A stretch of DNA of 64,000 nt from Thiohalomonas sp041685045 (GTDB lineage: Bacteria > Pseudomonadota > Gammaproteobacteria > Thiohalomonadales > Thiohalomonadaceae), in assembly GCA_041685045.1 (NCBI GenBank), contig JAWLGP010000012.1, positions 1-64,000 on the forward strand, in the 5' to 3' direction. A program made the position numbers and the translations under genes. Shown in pieces: positions 1-8,649 of the stretch; positions within the stretch are counted from its first letter, which is position 1, and every line of letters begins with the position of its first letter. The notes below the pieces were generated by a model, which worked only from the letters and a program-made list of their open reading frames with translations, was not told where the DNA came from and made no database searches.

Positions 1-149
1 CCTGCAAACCATGGGCAATCTCGGACATAATCCGCTCATCGCGATCCAAATGGCTCTCGCCGGTCACTCTGTCAGCATGACAGGGGGCGAGTAGTTACCC
101 GGAGGGTACGTTTAAAGCCCATCCGTGCCGGCGTACCGGCTAACGCGCG

Positions 150-1091
150 CTATCCTTCCACAGGCCCGGAGTTTCCCACCAAGCGCCGGCCGCCATCGAC
201 GATCAGAAGCGTCAACGCCCCGACCACCAAACCGGCCAAGCCGTCCAGCAGTGCCGGAACGGCCGCTCCGGCCATGGGTAGCGACCCGAGCGCGTGGACG
301 GCGGCTTCGACCAGGTGATGTGCTCCTGGTATCCCATGCAATACGATTCCTCCCCCAACCAGGAACATCGCCACCGTCCCGGCCACCGACAGCCCTTTCA
401 TCAGCCAGGGCGCGGCTGCCAAGATCCCCCCGCCGATACGCTGCTTCATCCTGACAAACAGGCCCTCCCCGGTCTGCTGCGCAAGGTAGAGCCCGGCATC
501 GTCAAGCTTCACGATCCCGGCCACCAGACCGTATACACCCACGGTGATGAACACCGCTACCGCAACGAGGACCATCACCTGGGTAGGAAATGGTGCGCCC
601 GCCACGGTGCCGAGCGTGATGGCGATGATCTCCGCCGAGAGGATCAAGTCCGTTCGCACGGCTCCCTTGATCTTCGTCTGCTCGAAGGCCACGAGGTCGA
701 CCGCCAGGTCCGCCACCGCCTTGAGGTGCTGGTCATGCTCCTCGGCGTGAGTTCCCGGTTGCAGCTTGTGCACGATCTTTTCGAAGCCTTCGTAGCAGAG
801 AAAGGCACCGCCAATCATCAGCAGCGGGGTAACCGCCCAGGGGATAAATGCGCTGATCACCAAGGCCAGCGGGACCAGCAGCGCCTTGTTCATCAAGGAG
901 CCTTTCGCCACTGCCCACACCACCGGCAACTCCCGTTCCGCCCGAATCCCCGTTACCTGCTGCGCATTGAGGGCCAAGTCATCGCCCAAAACGCCTGCAG
1001 TCTTCTTGGAAGCCGCTTTAGTGAGCAGAGCGACATCGTCCAACAACGTCGCGATATCATCGATAAGGGCAAGCAGGCTGGAACCGGCCAT
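150..1091 (-). CDS. DUF808 family inner-membrane protein (YedI-like)
   Basis: About 313 residues, a usual length for the DUF808/YedI family. Starting at the ATG complementary to 1089-1091 gives the typical family N-terminus MAGSSLLALIDDIATLLDD. The next segments (KTAGVLGDDLALNAQQV, and RELPVVWAVAKGSL before the first hydrophobic helix) also fit. Several hydrophobic stretches follow, at roughly residues 75-110, 160-200, 225-255 and 280-305, so it should be a polytopic membrane protein. Its biochemical role is not established and nothing nearby suggests one. An ATG four codons upstream is in frame but has no better ribosome site. Confidence 0.85.
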   Translation of the reverse strand: MAGSSLLALIDDIATLLDDVALLTKAASKKTAGVLGDDLALNAQQVTGIRAERELPVVWAVAKGSLMNKALLVPLALVISAFIPWAVTPLLMIGGAFLCYEGFEKIVHKLQPGTHAEEHDQHLKAVADLAVDLVAFEQTKIKGAVRTDLILSAEIIAITLGTVAGAPFPTQVMVLVAVAVFITVGVYGLVAGIVKLDDAGLYLAQQTGEGLFVRMKQRIGGGILAAAPWLMKGLSVAGTVAMFLVGGGIVLHGIPGAHHLVEAAVHALGSLPMAGAAVPALLDGLAGLVVGALTLLIVDGGRRLVGNSGPVEG

Positions 1092-1210
1092 TGAGGGCAC
1101 CAAAAGGAAAGAAGAAAACGGGAGATCATGCTAGCCGCGAAGGCACTCCGTTGTCATTGATCCTGGCAATTCGCGTACATCCCGGGCGCCCCACCATAGG
1201 CAGCGGCGTT

Positions 1211-1326
1211 GCCGAGCCGGGCACGAGCCATGTGGGAGGGTCGTCCTCGGCCCAATGCGGCGGTCGTGGGGTCGCTGAGTTTTGGGGTTCGCCTTCGCCG
1301 AGTCGGGCAGGAGCCCTGTGGGAGGG
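1211..1326. repeat. Imperfect 30-bp direct repeat pair
   Basis: Two copies at 1211-1240 and 1297-1326 agree at 27 of 30 positions; each starts GCCGAG and ends TGTGGGAGGG. They lie in the gap between the DUF808 gene and the zinc-ribbon gene. The TGTGGGAGGG end resembles dispersed intergenic repeats of gammaproteobacteria. No promoter or terminator role can be shown. Confidence 0.5.
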
Positions 1327-1426
1327 CCTTTCTCATCCCGCTTCTATTTCACTCTGCCCCCATTTATCATTCGTTCTCCGTCTTCGTTCAAGAAAGAAAC
1401 GGTCGAATAACAGGGAGAAGGGGCTA

Positions 1427-2521
1427 GTGAGCAATTCCATCATGCATTGCCCGAAATGCGGGCACCCTCGCAATGGGAAGCCACAGTGCGATTCATGCGG
1501 CATCATATTTTCAAAATACGCTGAAAAGCAGCGACTTGCCCAGGAGTTGGAATATCAACGATTGGAGCGCCAGGAAGAGCAGCGGCGGCAGCTATTTAAG
1601 AAGCTTGCCGGAGTGGTTGCGGTGGTCTTTGTATCCGGATCGGTTTTTGCTCTGCTCCAAAACGACGAAGCGTCTGCTCCCGAGCAGGTCGCAAGCAGTA
1701 CCGAATCGATGACCAACCCCTATGACCAGTATGGCTCGAATACACTTCTTGACAATGACATAAAAAAACAGGTTTCTTCGTCCACGTTCAACATACGCAA
1801 CTCGAAGCTCAGCTACCCTCGCAACACCAGCACGTCATTTCTTATAACTCGCAGCTGTTACGCGCTCACGGATTTCTACATCAGCACGACGCCACCTTCG
1901 TCGAACGAAAGGATAGCCACGTCCAATTTATTGGCAGTTAACAACGCTGTCGCTGAATTGTACGATGAACTGGAGGCTGCACGGCAAAAGTTCATAGCGG
2001 AGTGCTCGGACTGTAGCCAGGAAGCCTTCCACCGATCCACAAGAAGACTACGCGACAAGATTGCCAACTACGAAAAGCAGCAGGAAAAGCTGAATCAACA
2101 AACCCCGGTAGAGACAAAGAGGCAACCCCTGTCCGCCAATTTCAATGGCAACAGTTACTCACTGGAAATCGTCGAACGCAATGAACCCCTCGGGGTCGCG
2201 CTGCTGCACATTGAGAGCAATGCCGCCTGCACACCGGTGAAAATTGGAGACTCCTCCACATTAAAGGTGGGGGACAAGATCTTTATGATGGGGGGGGATG
2301 GCAGGGTCGCAGACGGTGTCGTGACCGGATTCCCTACATCCGATTCCGGTCATGGCCTCATCGCTCACACCGCAAGGGCGAGTTCGGTTGGTGGCCTGCT
2401 TGGAACGCCTTTATTCAATGAAAAAGGCGAAATTTTAGGGGTCAATGTAAACGGAATTGCAAAAGAGCGTCACGCCGTTCGCATCGAGAAGGTCCTGGAC
2501 GCGTTCAGGATCGTCCTTTAA
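1427..2521 (+). CDS. Zinc-ribbon, single-TM protein with trypsin-like C-terminal fold
   Basis: The N-terminus has a CPKCG...CDSCG zinc ribbon. A charged, probably coiled-coil stretch follows (KQRLAQELEYQRLERQEEQ), then one membrane helix at about residues 60-80. A long low-complexity and coiled region leads to a C-terminal domain of about 150 residues resembling S1C/trypsin-like proteases. There the usual catalytic GNSGGP is replaced by SSVGGLLGTPLF, so the nucleophilic serine seems absent and the domain may bind rather than cut peptides. The chosen start is GTG at 1427 with GGAG nine bases upstream; an ATG at 1442 is possible. Function unknown. Topology suggests a cytoplasmic ribbon and a periplasmic protease-like domain. 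Confidence 0.7.
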   Translation: MSNSIMHCPKCGHPRNGKPQCDSCGIIFSKYAEKQRLAQELEYQRLERQEEQRRQLFKKLAGVVAVVFVSGSVFALLQNDEASAPEQVASSTESMTNPYDQYGSNTLLDNDIKKQVSSSTFNIRNSKLSYPRNTSTSFLITRSCYALTDFYISTTPPSSNERIATSNLLAVNNAVAELYDELEAARQKFIAECSDCSQEAFHRSTRRLRDKIANYEKQQEKLNQQTPVETKRQPLSANFNGNSYSLEIVERNEPLGVALLHIESNAACTPVKIGDSSTLKVGDKIFMMGGDGRVADGVVTGFPTSDSGHGLIAHTARASSVGGLLGTPLFNEKGEILGVNVNGIAKERHAVRIEKVLDAFRIVL

Positions 2522-2552
2522 AAAAGATCAAATCGTGTGGTGCCGTGGTGGC

Positions 2553-2990
2553 CTACCAGCCTTCAACCGGCTCGTAACGGCATTGCGGCATCCACTTTTC
2601 AATACTGGGGTAGCTCGGAGTCAGACATATCCAGCGTTCACTCACATGATCATCCAGCTGTTGAGGGAGAAGGAAGATATGGCCACTTGCTTGAGGGCTT
2701 TCGCCCTCGATCTCGACATGGATAACGCCGTTGTCTTCGATCGCAAGGGCCTTCAGTCCTCGCAGGCGAAATTCGTGGGGCTCCGGCAAATCCAGTGAAT
2801 AGTTGGAGTTCGGAAGTTCACCGTTTTCGTAGAAATACTCTTCGACACGCAATTTGATTTGCGCTGCTGAGGCATACGCGTTGGCAATCACTGCCCTGTC
2901 GATATAGACATCCCTCTGTTTGTTCTGGATCAAGAGTGCGATTACGCCAGCGAGAAAGATAAGACCAACAAAGATGAATACGCTGCGCAT
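2553..2990 (-). CDS. Small membrane-anchored pilin-like protein
   Basis: About 145 residues. The N-terminal helix (MRSVFIFVGLIFLAGVIALLI) is followed by AVIANAYASAAQIKLRVEEYFYENGELP, which resembles the start of the globular part of type IV major pilins. A C-terminal pair of cysteines (WICLTP...MPQCRYE) could form the pilin disulfide loop. The prepilin cleavage motif (G then FTLIE) is missing, so this is probably a pilin-like domain on an uncleaved signal anchor rather than a true pilin. No pilus genes are nearby. A longer start at 3020 adds ten unlikely residues. Confidence 0.65.
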   Translation of the reverse strand: MRSVFIFVGLIFLAGVIALLIQNKQRDVYIDRAVIANAYASAAQIKLRVEEYFYENGELPNSNYSLDLPEPHEFRLRGLKALAIEDNGVIHVEIEGESPQASGHIFLLPQQLDDHVSERWICLTPSYPSIEKWMPQCRYEPVEGW

Positions 2991-3134
2991 GCCTACACCT
3001 GAACGCCGTTGAATACCCATGTCAGAAAGGCCATGGTGATTTACGCCACCAAGCCCAACGTCTGCTCTGATAATCTCCTGGCCGCTGCGGAAGCGGTCGC
3101 CCGGACGTTGCCAAAGTCCGCCGCGCAGGTTAAC

Positions 3135-3980
3135 TCAGACCTGCTGAATCCCCGCCACATACCAGTCACCTTCGGAGCTGTCCCAGGCATGGATAACATG
3201 CCACAGCTCGGCAAACTCGCGGGTCTCCCCATCCTGCTCCTCTTTGATTCCACCGAAGAAGCGGACGGTGGCAACGACATTGTCGCCGTCGCGCTGCACA
3301 CCGGCCAATTCTGCGTCGAGGTAACCCACTTCGGTGTAGTGGGTCTCATCGCCGCGGCTCAGGCGTTCGGCCTGAAGCTGGGAAAAGAGTTCGGGCGTGG
3401 TGTAGGTGGCGATATCCTTCATGTCGCCCTTGTCCCAGGCGGCCTGAAGGCGGATGAAGTGCACGCGGGCCCCCTGGAGGAAAGTCTCGGCGTTGAACCA
3501 GGCCGGGGAATCGACACCCTCATTGCCAGCCATCGGGGCGGCCGGTGAAAACGCCGCGTCCTGCCCGGAAGCCGCACCGCCGAACGCCGGTCCACCCGCC
3601 GGCTGCGGCACCGGACGGGGGCGCATGGCGCGGAAGAGCATGATGCCGCCGAAGACCAACCCCGCAATCAGCAGGAAATCGAGGATCTGAAAGCCATCGA
3701 AACCATCACCAAACAGCATGGATGCAATGAGCCCTCCCGCCGCCAACCCGGCAAGAGGCCCCAGCCAGCGGCTCGCACCACTCGACGGCTTGGTGGTGGT
3801 CTGACTGGCCGCCGCCTGGCGCGGCGCGGTGTCAGGCGTCGTCGTGTTGCGTTTCGGCACGCTGTACGACTTTCCATAGCTGCCGCCATAGCCAAACCGC
3901 TTCGCTTCAGCAGCGTCCGGCAGGGCCAGCATGAGAACGGCGGCGAAGAGCAGAGGAAATACGGAACAAATTCGCTGCAT
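3135..3980 (-). CDS. Tim44-like domain protein, exported or membrane-bound
   Basis: A signal peptide covers about residues 1-25 (ending LPDAAEA). It is followed by a Gly/Ser/Pro-rich linker (KRFGYGGSYGKSYSVPKRN) and one or two hydrophobic helices (LGPLAGLAAGGLIASMLFG, FLLIAGLVFGGIMLFRAM). A Tim44-like domain covers about residues 155-280, including FIRLQAAWDKGDMKDIATYTTPELF and ending WYVAGIQQV. This is the standard layout of the bacterial Tim44-like membrane protein found in many beta- and gammaproteobacteria. Its role there is unclear. ATG at 3980 puts the signal peptide at the N-terminus. Confidence 0.85.
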   Translation of the reverse strand: MQRICSVFPLLFAAVLMLALPDAAEAKRFGYGGSYGKSYSVPKRNTTTPDTAPRQAAASQTTTKPSSGASRWLGPLAGLAAGGLIASMLFGDGFDGFQILDFLLIAGLVFGGIMLFRAMRPRPVPQPAGGPAFGGAASGQDAAFSPAAPMAGNEGVDSPAWFNAETFLQGARVHFIRLQAAWDKGDMKDIATYTTPELFSQLQAERLSRGDETHYTEVGYLDAELAGVQRDGDNVVATVRFFGGIKEEQDGETREFAELWHVIHAWDSSEGDWYVAGIQQV

Positions 3981-4281
3981 GGGTAACCCGAGTGTTTGAC
4001 CAAAGGCGCGCATTCTAACAGCTTATGGGTCCCCGGATCCGGGGACCCAAATCCGAGTCCGCTGCGGACCCGAAATACCATGCCACGGCGCCGCATCGCG
4101 ATACCTACCGATATGAAGGGGAATGGAAGACAAATGCTAATCGCGATCGTGCCGCTGTTATCAGCCACTGCCGAATATCACGAATACCGGATCGCCGACG
4201 CCAAATGGTTCGAGCAAAGCTTCAGGGTCAGTCACCCTTTGCTTGACTGTCCACAACGAAAGACGCCGTCAACGAACGCGA

Positions 4282-5052
4282 TCACTGCCCATAGTAATAA
4301 CCGGCCGCCGCTAGCAAACCGAAAAATCCGAGCAACAGAACGCGGCGGATCCGCGCAGTCCGCGCTGCCCCTTCACGGGCGGCAGCGCGCTCTTCCGGGA
4401 GCAGGTGGGCCAATGCCAGTTCCTCCGGGGAGAGCATCCTCTGATCTGACCGGCGCGCCACAGGGACTTCAAATCGACTGTCGAGATCGATTCCGGCCAA
4501 CTCCGCCTCGACGGTAAGGCGCCAAGTGACGTAGGAGTGAACGAGATCACCGGTGGGGAGCACCGTCTCCGGCAGTTCGAAGCGGAAACGCGCGAAGCTG
4601 CCGCGCTCGCCGGCCTCAAAGAACGTTGGTCGCTCCCTCTCCCACTCGACCGTCGGCGGAATATGGTCATCATGGCGACCAACGTGGTGCTGTGTGCAAG
4701 TCAGACGGACCGTTCCCTGGCGGCCGGGGACGAACGCAAGAGACGGCAGGTCAACCACACCACTGACCTCGCCGCCCAAGGCCGGCGGGAAGCGATCCAG
4801 CCACAGCGCGATGTCGCCAAACCGCCACCACTGCAAGGTGGCGAGCACCGCCGCCCGCAAGAAAGACAACGGGATCGGCGTGGCGAGAATAACCAGAAGG
4901 ATGGCCCATGGTGCTTCGAGGTACGGCACTCGAAACCAGGCAGCGCCCACCATCAGCGAGAACAGGGCGGCAGGTACCCACAGCCAAATGGAGAATCGAG
5001 TGTCGGGACGAATCCACGTGCCGTTGTGCTGCTGCCGTGCAGGGGCGCTCAC
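4282..5052 (-). CDS. Hypothetical membrane protein translationally coupled to the RAYT transposase
   Basis: About 256 residues with GTG start. Two membrane helices lie near the N-terminus (about 22-42 and 47-75), then a soluble beta-rich region of about 120 residues, and one C-terminal helix (RRVLLLGFFGLLAAAGYYYG). I do not recognise the family. The GTG overlaps the stop of the upstream transposase gene in a GTGA arrangement, so the two genes could be co-translated. That may be chance placement of an older gene's start inside an inserted one. A 270-bp gap follows before the divergently spaced Tim44-like gene. Confidence 0.6.
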   Translation of the reverse strand: MSAPARQQHNGTWIRPDTRFSIWLWVPAALFSLMVGAAWFRVPYLEAPWAILLVILATPIPLSFLRAAVLATLQWWRFGDIALWLDRFPPALGGEVSGVVDLPSLAFVPGRQGTVRLTCTQHHVGRHDDHIPPTVEWERERPTFFEAGERGSFARFRFELPETVLPTGDLVHSYVTWRLTVEAELAGIDLDSRFEVPVARRSDQRMLSPEELALAHLLPEERAAAREGAARTARIRRVLLLGFFGLLAAAGYYYGQ

Positions 5053-5903
5053 TTCGTCTCGCGCCGGAGGATCTGCTTGCGAATAATGCGCCCGACAGTC
5101 GCCAGATGCAGACCGAAGTATTCGGCTATTTCCCGATAGTTATAAGCGCCGGTGGCATAGGCCGCCGTGATCGCGGCATTGCGCTCACCGTGCTGCCTCG
5201 CGATAACGTCCAACGACGGCGCCGGCGGTCGCCGCTGCGCTTGTGGGATGCTCAGCTCGTCCCCTTCCACTTTGGCCTTCGACTGCGACCGTTCCACGAA
5301 TCCCTCATCGCCAAGATAGATCTGCTGACGTAACCCAGCCCAAACACTGTCGGCACCGAGCCCTGCCGTTACAAAATCTCGGTAGCGACTCCGTGCTGCG
5401 GGGCGCGTTTTCCCGAACTGAGCCAGAAGGGCGTCAGTGGCCAGCCATTTGGGCGAAGCCTCCTCACCGACCATTGCTCTATAGCTGCTCCAAAGCCACT
5501 GTTCAGGCTGCGCGACCATGCTGGCGCGAACCGGATTGAGCACCACGTACCGGGTCAACTCCAGCAGATAGCTCTCCTTGTCCACCAGGATCCCCTTAAA
5601 CCGATCTTGGAACAGGTGCCCGACTCGCCCATGCCGTCGGTTCGAGCCTTGCGTGTAGACGCCGTTGAGCTGACGCATCCCCTTGGACAAGTTGGCATCC
5701 GGCGTTTCCACCACCAAGTGATAGTGGTTAGTCATCAGGCAGTACACATGGCAGATCCAATTGAACCGCTCCACCACCTCGGCCAGCGTCGACAGAAAAA
5801 CCCGCCGGTCTTCGTCGTCTTCGAAGATCGCCTCGCGCCGATCCCCACGCGACGTCACGTGATAGAGCGCACCAGCAAATTCGATTCGTAGCGGCCTGGC
5901 CAT
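5049..5903 (-). CDS. REP-associated-type tyrosine (HUH/Y1) transposase
   Basis: About 284 residues. The N-terminal Y1 transposase domain starts MARPLRIEFAGALYHVTSRG and carries the HUH motif HYHLVVE (about residue 60). The candidate catalytic tyrosine is in LNGVYTQGSNRRH, followed by GHLFQDRFK and the family signature YVVLNPVRASMV. The C-terminal part (about 225-280) looks like a helix-turn-helix (NYREIAEYFGLHLATVGRIIR), as in many RAYT-like proteins. No terminal repeats of an autonomous IS200/IS605 element were seen. A palindromic REP-like doublet lies 107 bp upstream of the start, which fits a domesticated RAYT. The frame is intact. Confidence 0.88.
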   Translation of the reverse strand: MARPLRIEFAGALYHVTSRGDRREAIFEDDEDRRVFLSTLAEVVERFNWICHVYCLMTNHYHLVVETPDANLSKGMRQLNGVYTQGSNRRHGRVGHLFQDRFKGILVDKESYLLELTRYVVLNPVRASMVAQPEQWLWSSYRAMVGEEASPKWLATDALLAQFGKTRPAARSRYRDFVTAGLGADSVWAGLRQQIYLGDEGFVERSQSKAKVEGDELSIPQAQRRPPAPSLDVIARQHGERNAAITAAYATGAYNYREIAEYFGLHLATVGRIIRKQILRRETK

Positions 5904-6006
5904 GAACCCATGCTACGCATACGCGCCCGATGTTACAATGCGAGAACTGACCCCCTCCTTCCCCAAAGAAAGTGGGGCTGGCGGTGCCCCTTAAAATGAG
6001 TACACT

Positions 6007-6146
6007 TTAAGTAACTACTCGCCCCCTCCGTCATTCCCGCGCAGGCGGGAATCCAGGGATCGGTCATTGGATCCCCGCCTTCGCGGGGAAGACGATGCCT
6101 TGTGGCGCCGACATCGAGAGCGTACCCGGGCGAGCAGTTACCACTT
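6007..6146. repeat. REP-like palindrome doublet inside a larger inverted repeat (BIME- or MITE-like)
   Basis: Two hairpins, TTCCCGCGCAGGCGGGAA (about 6035-6052) and TCCCCGCCTTCGCGGGGA (about 6071-6088), sit back to back. Outer arms TAACTACTCGCCC (about 6013-6025) and GGGCGAGCAGTTA (about 6128-6140) enclose them as an imperfect inverted repeat, with CTTTAA or its complement just outside. A related single arm (GGGCGAGTAGTTACCC) occurs near 86-102. The element is upstream of the RAYT gene and precedes rnk. Confidence 0.65.
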
Positions 6147-6364
6147 TAACAATCAAAGGGACTGAAAAAACCTCGTCAGGCCGTATCCAATCACGCAGCC
6201 TTGGCAAGCTTGAGCGTGCGGGCCCGAGTCATGAACCACCGCCGCCGGTCGGCATCGCCGAAGCGGCAACACGCCGTTACCACCCGAAAAGAGATTTTAG
6301 TGCGCCCCCGTACTGCGCCTTTTCGGCTGCCGCGCGCAGCTACCTCAAGTTCAAGAGAGCAGGA

Positions 6365-6778
6365 ATGAACAGCAGACCAAAAATCATAATTTCATCCCTG
6401 GATGCGGAAAGACTGGACCAGCTACTGGAATCGCTGGCCGGCAGCTCCGTTCCCGGCAAGGACGAGTTGGAGGCCGAACTGGCACGTGCGGAGGTGGTGC
6501 CCCCCCAAGACATTCCGCCAACCGTGGTCACCATGAACTCCACGGTGCGATTCAGGGTCGCGTCCTCGGATAAGGACTTCGAGCTGACACTGGTTTATCC
6601 CAAGGACGTTGATTCCACCGGCGGCAAGATCTCCATCCTCGCACCTGTCGGCAGCGCCCTGCTCGGTCTCTCCCAAGGGGATGAAATCGAGTGGCCGAAG
6701 CCGGGTGGCGGCGTGCTGCGGGTTTGCATCGAGGAGGTCACTTACCAACCGGAACGTGCCGGTGAGTATCACCGGTAA
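6365..6778 (+). CDS. rnk: Nucleoside diphosphate kinase regulator, GreA/GreB-like
   Basis: About 137 residues starting MNSRPKIIISSLDAERLDQLLESL, the characteristic Rnk N-terminus. This is followed by a short coiled coil (ELEAELARAEVV), the VVTMNSTVRFRV strand, and a GreA/B C-terminal FKBP-like domain (LTLVYPKDVDSTGGKISILAPVGSALLGLSQGDEIEWP). Rnk binds RNA polymerase near the secondary channel and affects nucleoside diphosphate kinase levels. ATG at 6365 has a purine-rich site (GAGCAGGA) just upstream; the longer open frame to 6095 is non-homologous. It stands alone. Confidence 0.93.
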   Translation: MNSRPKIIISSLDAERLDQLLESLAGSSVPGKDELEAELARAEVVPPQDIPPTVVTMNSTVRFRVASSDKDFELTLVYPKDVDSTGGKISILAPVGSALLGLSQGDEIEWPKPGGGVLRVCIEEVTYQPERAGEYHR

Positions 6779-6965
6779 ATGCCCACCTTCCCAACCAGGG
6801 CGCTATACAACGGATGCGCTGACAAAATCGGCAGGGCGCGGCCAAGGCGGTCGCCTCGAAAACTCGCCCACGGATAGTCAGGATGCGGCACCATTCCCGC
6901 GCACCGGGTTGCGTTCAATGTGTCGGTAGCACTGGAGTCCGAAGCCAATCGCGAATGTTTCGCGT
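6769..6965 (-). pseudogene. Decayed RAYT-family transposase fragment (copy 1)
   Basis: Read on the minus strand, LQCYRHIERNPVR (about 6965-6900) is followed in another frame by AGMVPHPDYPWASFRGDRLGRALP and LSAHPLYSALVGKVG, ending at a stop at 6769-6771. Together these match the C-terminal half of Y1/RAYT transposases (CYRYIELNPVRAGMV...DYPWSSY...HPLYLALG). A two-base loss near 6898 separates the frames and no N-terminal half is recognisable. The fragment differs from the intact transposase at 5049-5903. It explains the similarity between this stretch and 8512-8575. The rest of the gap to 7242 shows no clear gene. Confidence 0.65.
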
Positions 6966-7242
6966 TTGTCAACGACCCCGTTAATTAACCACGGCCGCAG
7001 TAGGGCACCGGCCGTGGCCACAGGATCAAGGCCTTGACAAGTGTTACGGGCACAGGGAGGTGCCACACCTTGTCCATCCGCCAACTGATACGAATACCAA
7101 GAACCGGGAACGGACACAGACAATAACCGCACGCCCTGCTTTCTTCAATGCAGGAAATTGCCGATCGCAGAGGTTTCGGCTTTTTGACCGTTCATCGGCG
7201 ACATGCTAAAAAGCGGGAGTTTATTCTTGCTGGAGAACACCC

Positions 7243-8304
7243 GTGGAAGTCGTTGGTATCGACATTGGTTTTGGTTTCACCAAGGCGACGAATGGTCGCT
7301 CTACGGTCGTGTTCAAGTCCGTGCTCGGGGAAGCTGGGGATGTCGTTTTCCGCGAATCCATGAGCTCCGGGGCCGACGATTACCTCCACATCGAGACCGG
7401 CGGCAATGCCTTCTTCGTCGGCGAAATGGCGGAGCGGCAGAGCGGGGTCCGCTACTTCACCCTTGACCAGCAGCAGTTCATCAACCGCTTCGTAAAGACG
7501 CTGGCGCTGGCCGCTCTTGCCCGGCTCGCCCCCAGGAACATCCCCGTCAATCTAGTGACCGGTCTACCGGTCGGCCACTTTGGGGAGCACCGCGAGGAGC
7601 TGGCACAACTGCTCACCGGCCGGCACGAAGTGACGGTCATCAACCGGCGCGGCGAGCGCAGCGAGACTGTGATCAGCGTGAACAAGGTGCAGGTCATTCC
7701 GCAGCCGTTCGGTTCCCTGTTCAACCTAATGCTGGACGACCTCGGCCAAGCAGCGGATGCGCGCTTCCTTCAAGAGAAGACCGGCATTATCGACATCGGT
7801 TTTCGTACCGCTGACTACGTGGCGGCCCACCGGACCAGTTACCTCGCCCGATCGAGCCGTTCCACGGAGTCCGGAATCTCCCAAGCGTTCAACACCATCG
7901 CCACCAAGCTGCAGGAGCGTAGCGGCGTTGACGTCGAGCTGTATCGGCTTTACGAGGCGATTGGCAAGGGTTCCATCCGGATCCACGGCAAGAGCTACGA
8001 CTTGAAGAAACTGTCCGAACAGGTTTTCAGCCGACTGGCAACCAACGTAGCCAATGAGGTGAACCGCCTCTGGGCCGACGATTGGGACATCGACGAGGTC
8101 ATCGTCAGCGGCGGCGGCGGTGCCGTGCTCGCCCCTTATCTGGAGTCCCTGGTCCGCGGCAAACTGCGCGCGGTGGAGCCCGGCAAGGACGCGCGACTGA
8201 ATAACGCGAAGGGCTATTTCAAATACGCGAAATACCTTTGGGACCGCGGCAACCGCACCCTGCCGCCCTCCGTCCGCGCCGCGGCAGCGGTTGAGACGGA
8301 ATAG
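7243..8304 (+). CDS. Actin-like ATPase (ParM/StbA/Alp type), orphan
   Basis: About 353 residues. Phosphate-1 motif VVGIDIGFGFTKAT at the N-terminus; NLVTGLPVGHFGEHR resembles the ALP N-terminal domain; phosphate-2 motif GIIDIGFRTADYV at about residue 178; adenosine motif VIVSGGGGAVLAPYL at about 288. Together these mark the ParM/archaeal-type actin-like ATPase family. Start is GTG at 7243 with GGAG seven bases upstream. Plasmid ParM works with a DNA-binding adaptor (ParR) and a centromere, but no adaptor gene is adjacent. It sits between two decayed transposase fragments, so it may derive from a mobile element or serve an unknown chromosomal function. Confidence 0.8.
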   Translation: MEVVGIDIGFGFTKATNGRSTVVFKSVLGEAGDVVFRESMSSGADDYLHIETGGNAFFVGEMAERQSGVRYFTLDQQQFINRFVKTLALAALARLAPRNIPVNLVTGLPVGHFGEHREELAQLLTGRHEVTVINRRGERSETVISVNKVQVIPQPFGSLFNLMLDDLGQAADARFLQEKTGIIDIGFRTADYVAAHRTSYLARSSRSTESGISQAFNTIATKLQERSGVDVELYRLYEAIGKGSIRIHGKSYDLKKLSEQVFSRLATNVANEVNRLWADDWDIDEVIVSGGGGAVLAPYLESLVRGKLRAVEPGKDARLNNAKGYFKYAKYLWDRGNRTLPPSVRAAAAVETE

Positions 8305-8390
8305 TCCATGCATTGAGGCCGACTCCTTCACCAGCACATCCCCTCATTTGCAGGGTTCTTGAGCGAAAAGGGGTCGGTGAAAACTGTGAG

Positions 8391-8590
8391 TCATTCCGTC
8401 TGCTCAACTGTCGGCCGGCCACTCGTCGCGTTGCCAATCTGATGGATGTCGACACCGTCGTGCTTGAACAACTCCCCGTAAGCAGCTTGGCGCACGGATA
8501 GCGGCCCACCCGGGGCGCTATACAACGGATTTGCTGACAAATGCGGCAGGTCGCGGCCAAGGCCGCGATCGGCAACGACTCCCCGGGTAT
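8391..8590 (-). pseudogene. Decayed RAYT-family transposase fragment (copy 2)
   Basis: The minus-strand frame ending at the stop 8391-8393 reads DRGLGRDLPHLSANPLYSAPGG, then SVRQAAYGELFKHDGVDIHQIGNATSGRP. This matches the C-terminal end of Y1/RAYT transposases (HPLY...R..AYR.LF......I..A...G). The upstream two thirds is missing. It shares about 60 bp with copy 1 at 6798-6856, so the two are relics of related elements on either side of the actin-like gene. No other gene is evident in the 8305-8649 gap. Confidence 0.65.
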
Positions 8591-8649
8591 GGCGAGGGCG
8601 GGAAACGCGTCTATATTTTCGTTAGAACAAAAGACGCCAGGTAACAGTC

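Noticed and set aside
1..67. Possible start of a minus-strand gene (VTGESHLDRDERIMSEIAHGLQ) running off the left edge.
   Set aside because: Only about 21 residues are visible with a GTG start and no certain family match; too little to call.
6798..8575. Direct repeats at 6798-6856 and 8512-8573 flanking the ParM-like gene, as a possible centromere (parC-like).
   Set aside because: On the minus strand both copies encode the same RAYT C-terminal segment (LSAHPLYSA / LSANPLYSA), so they are relics of transposase genes, not iterons.
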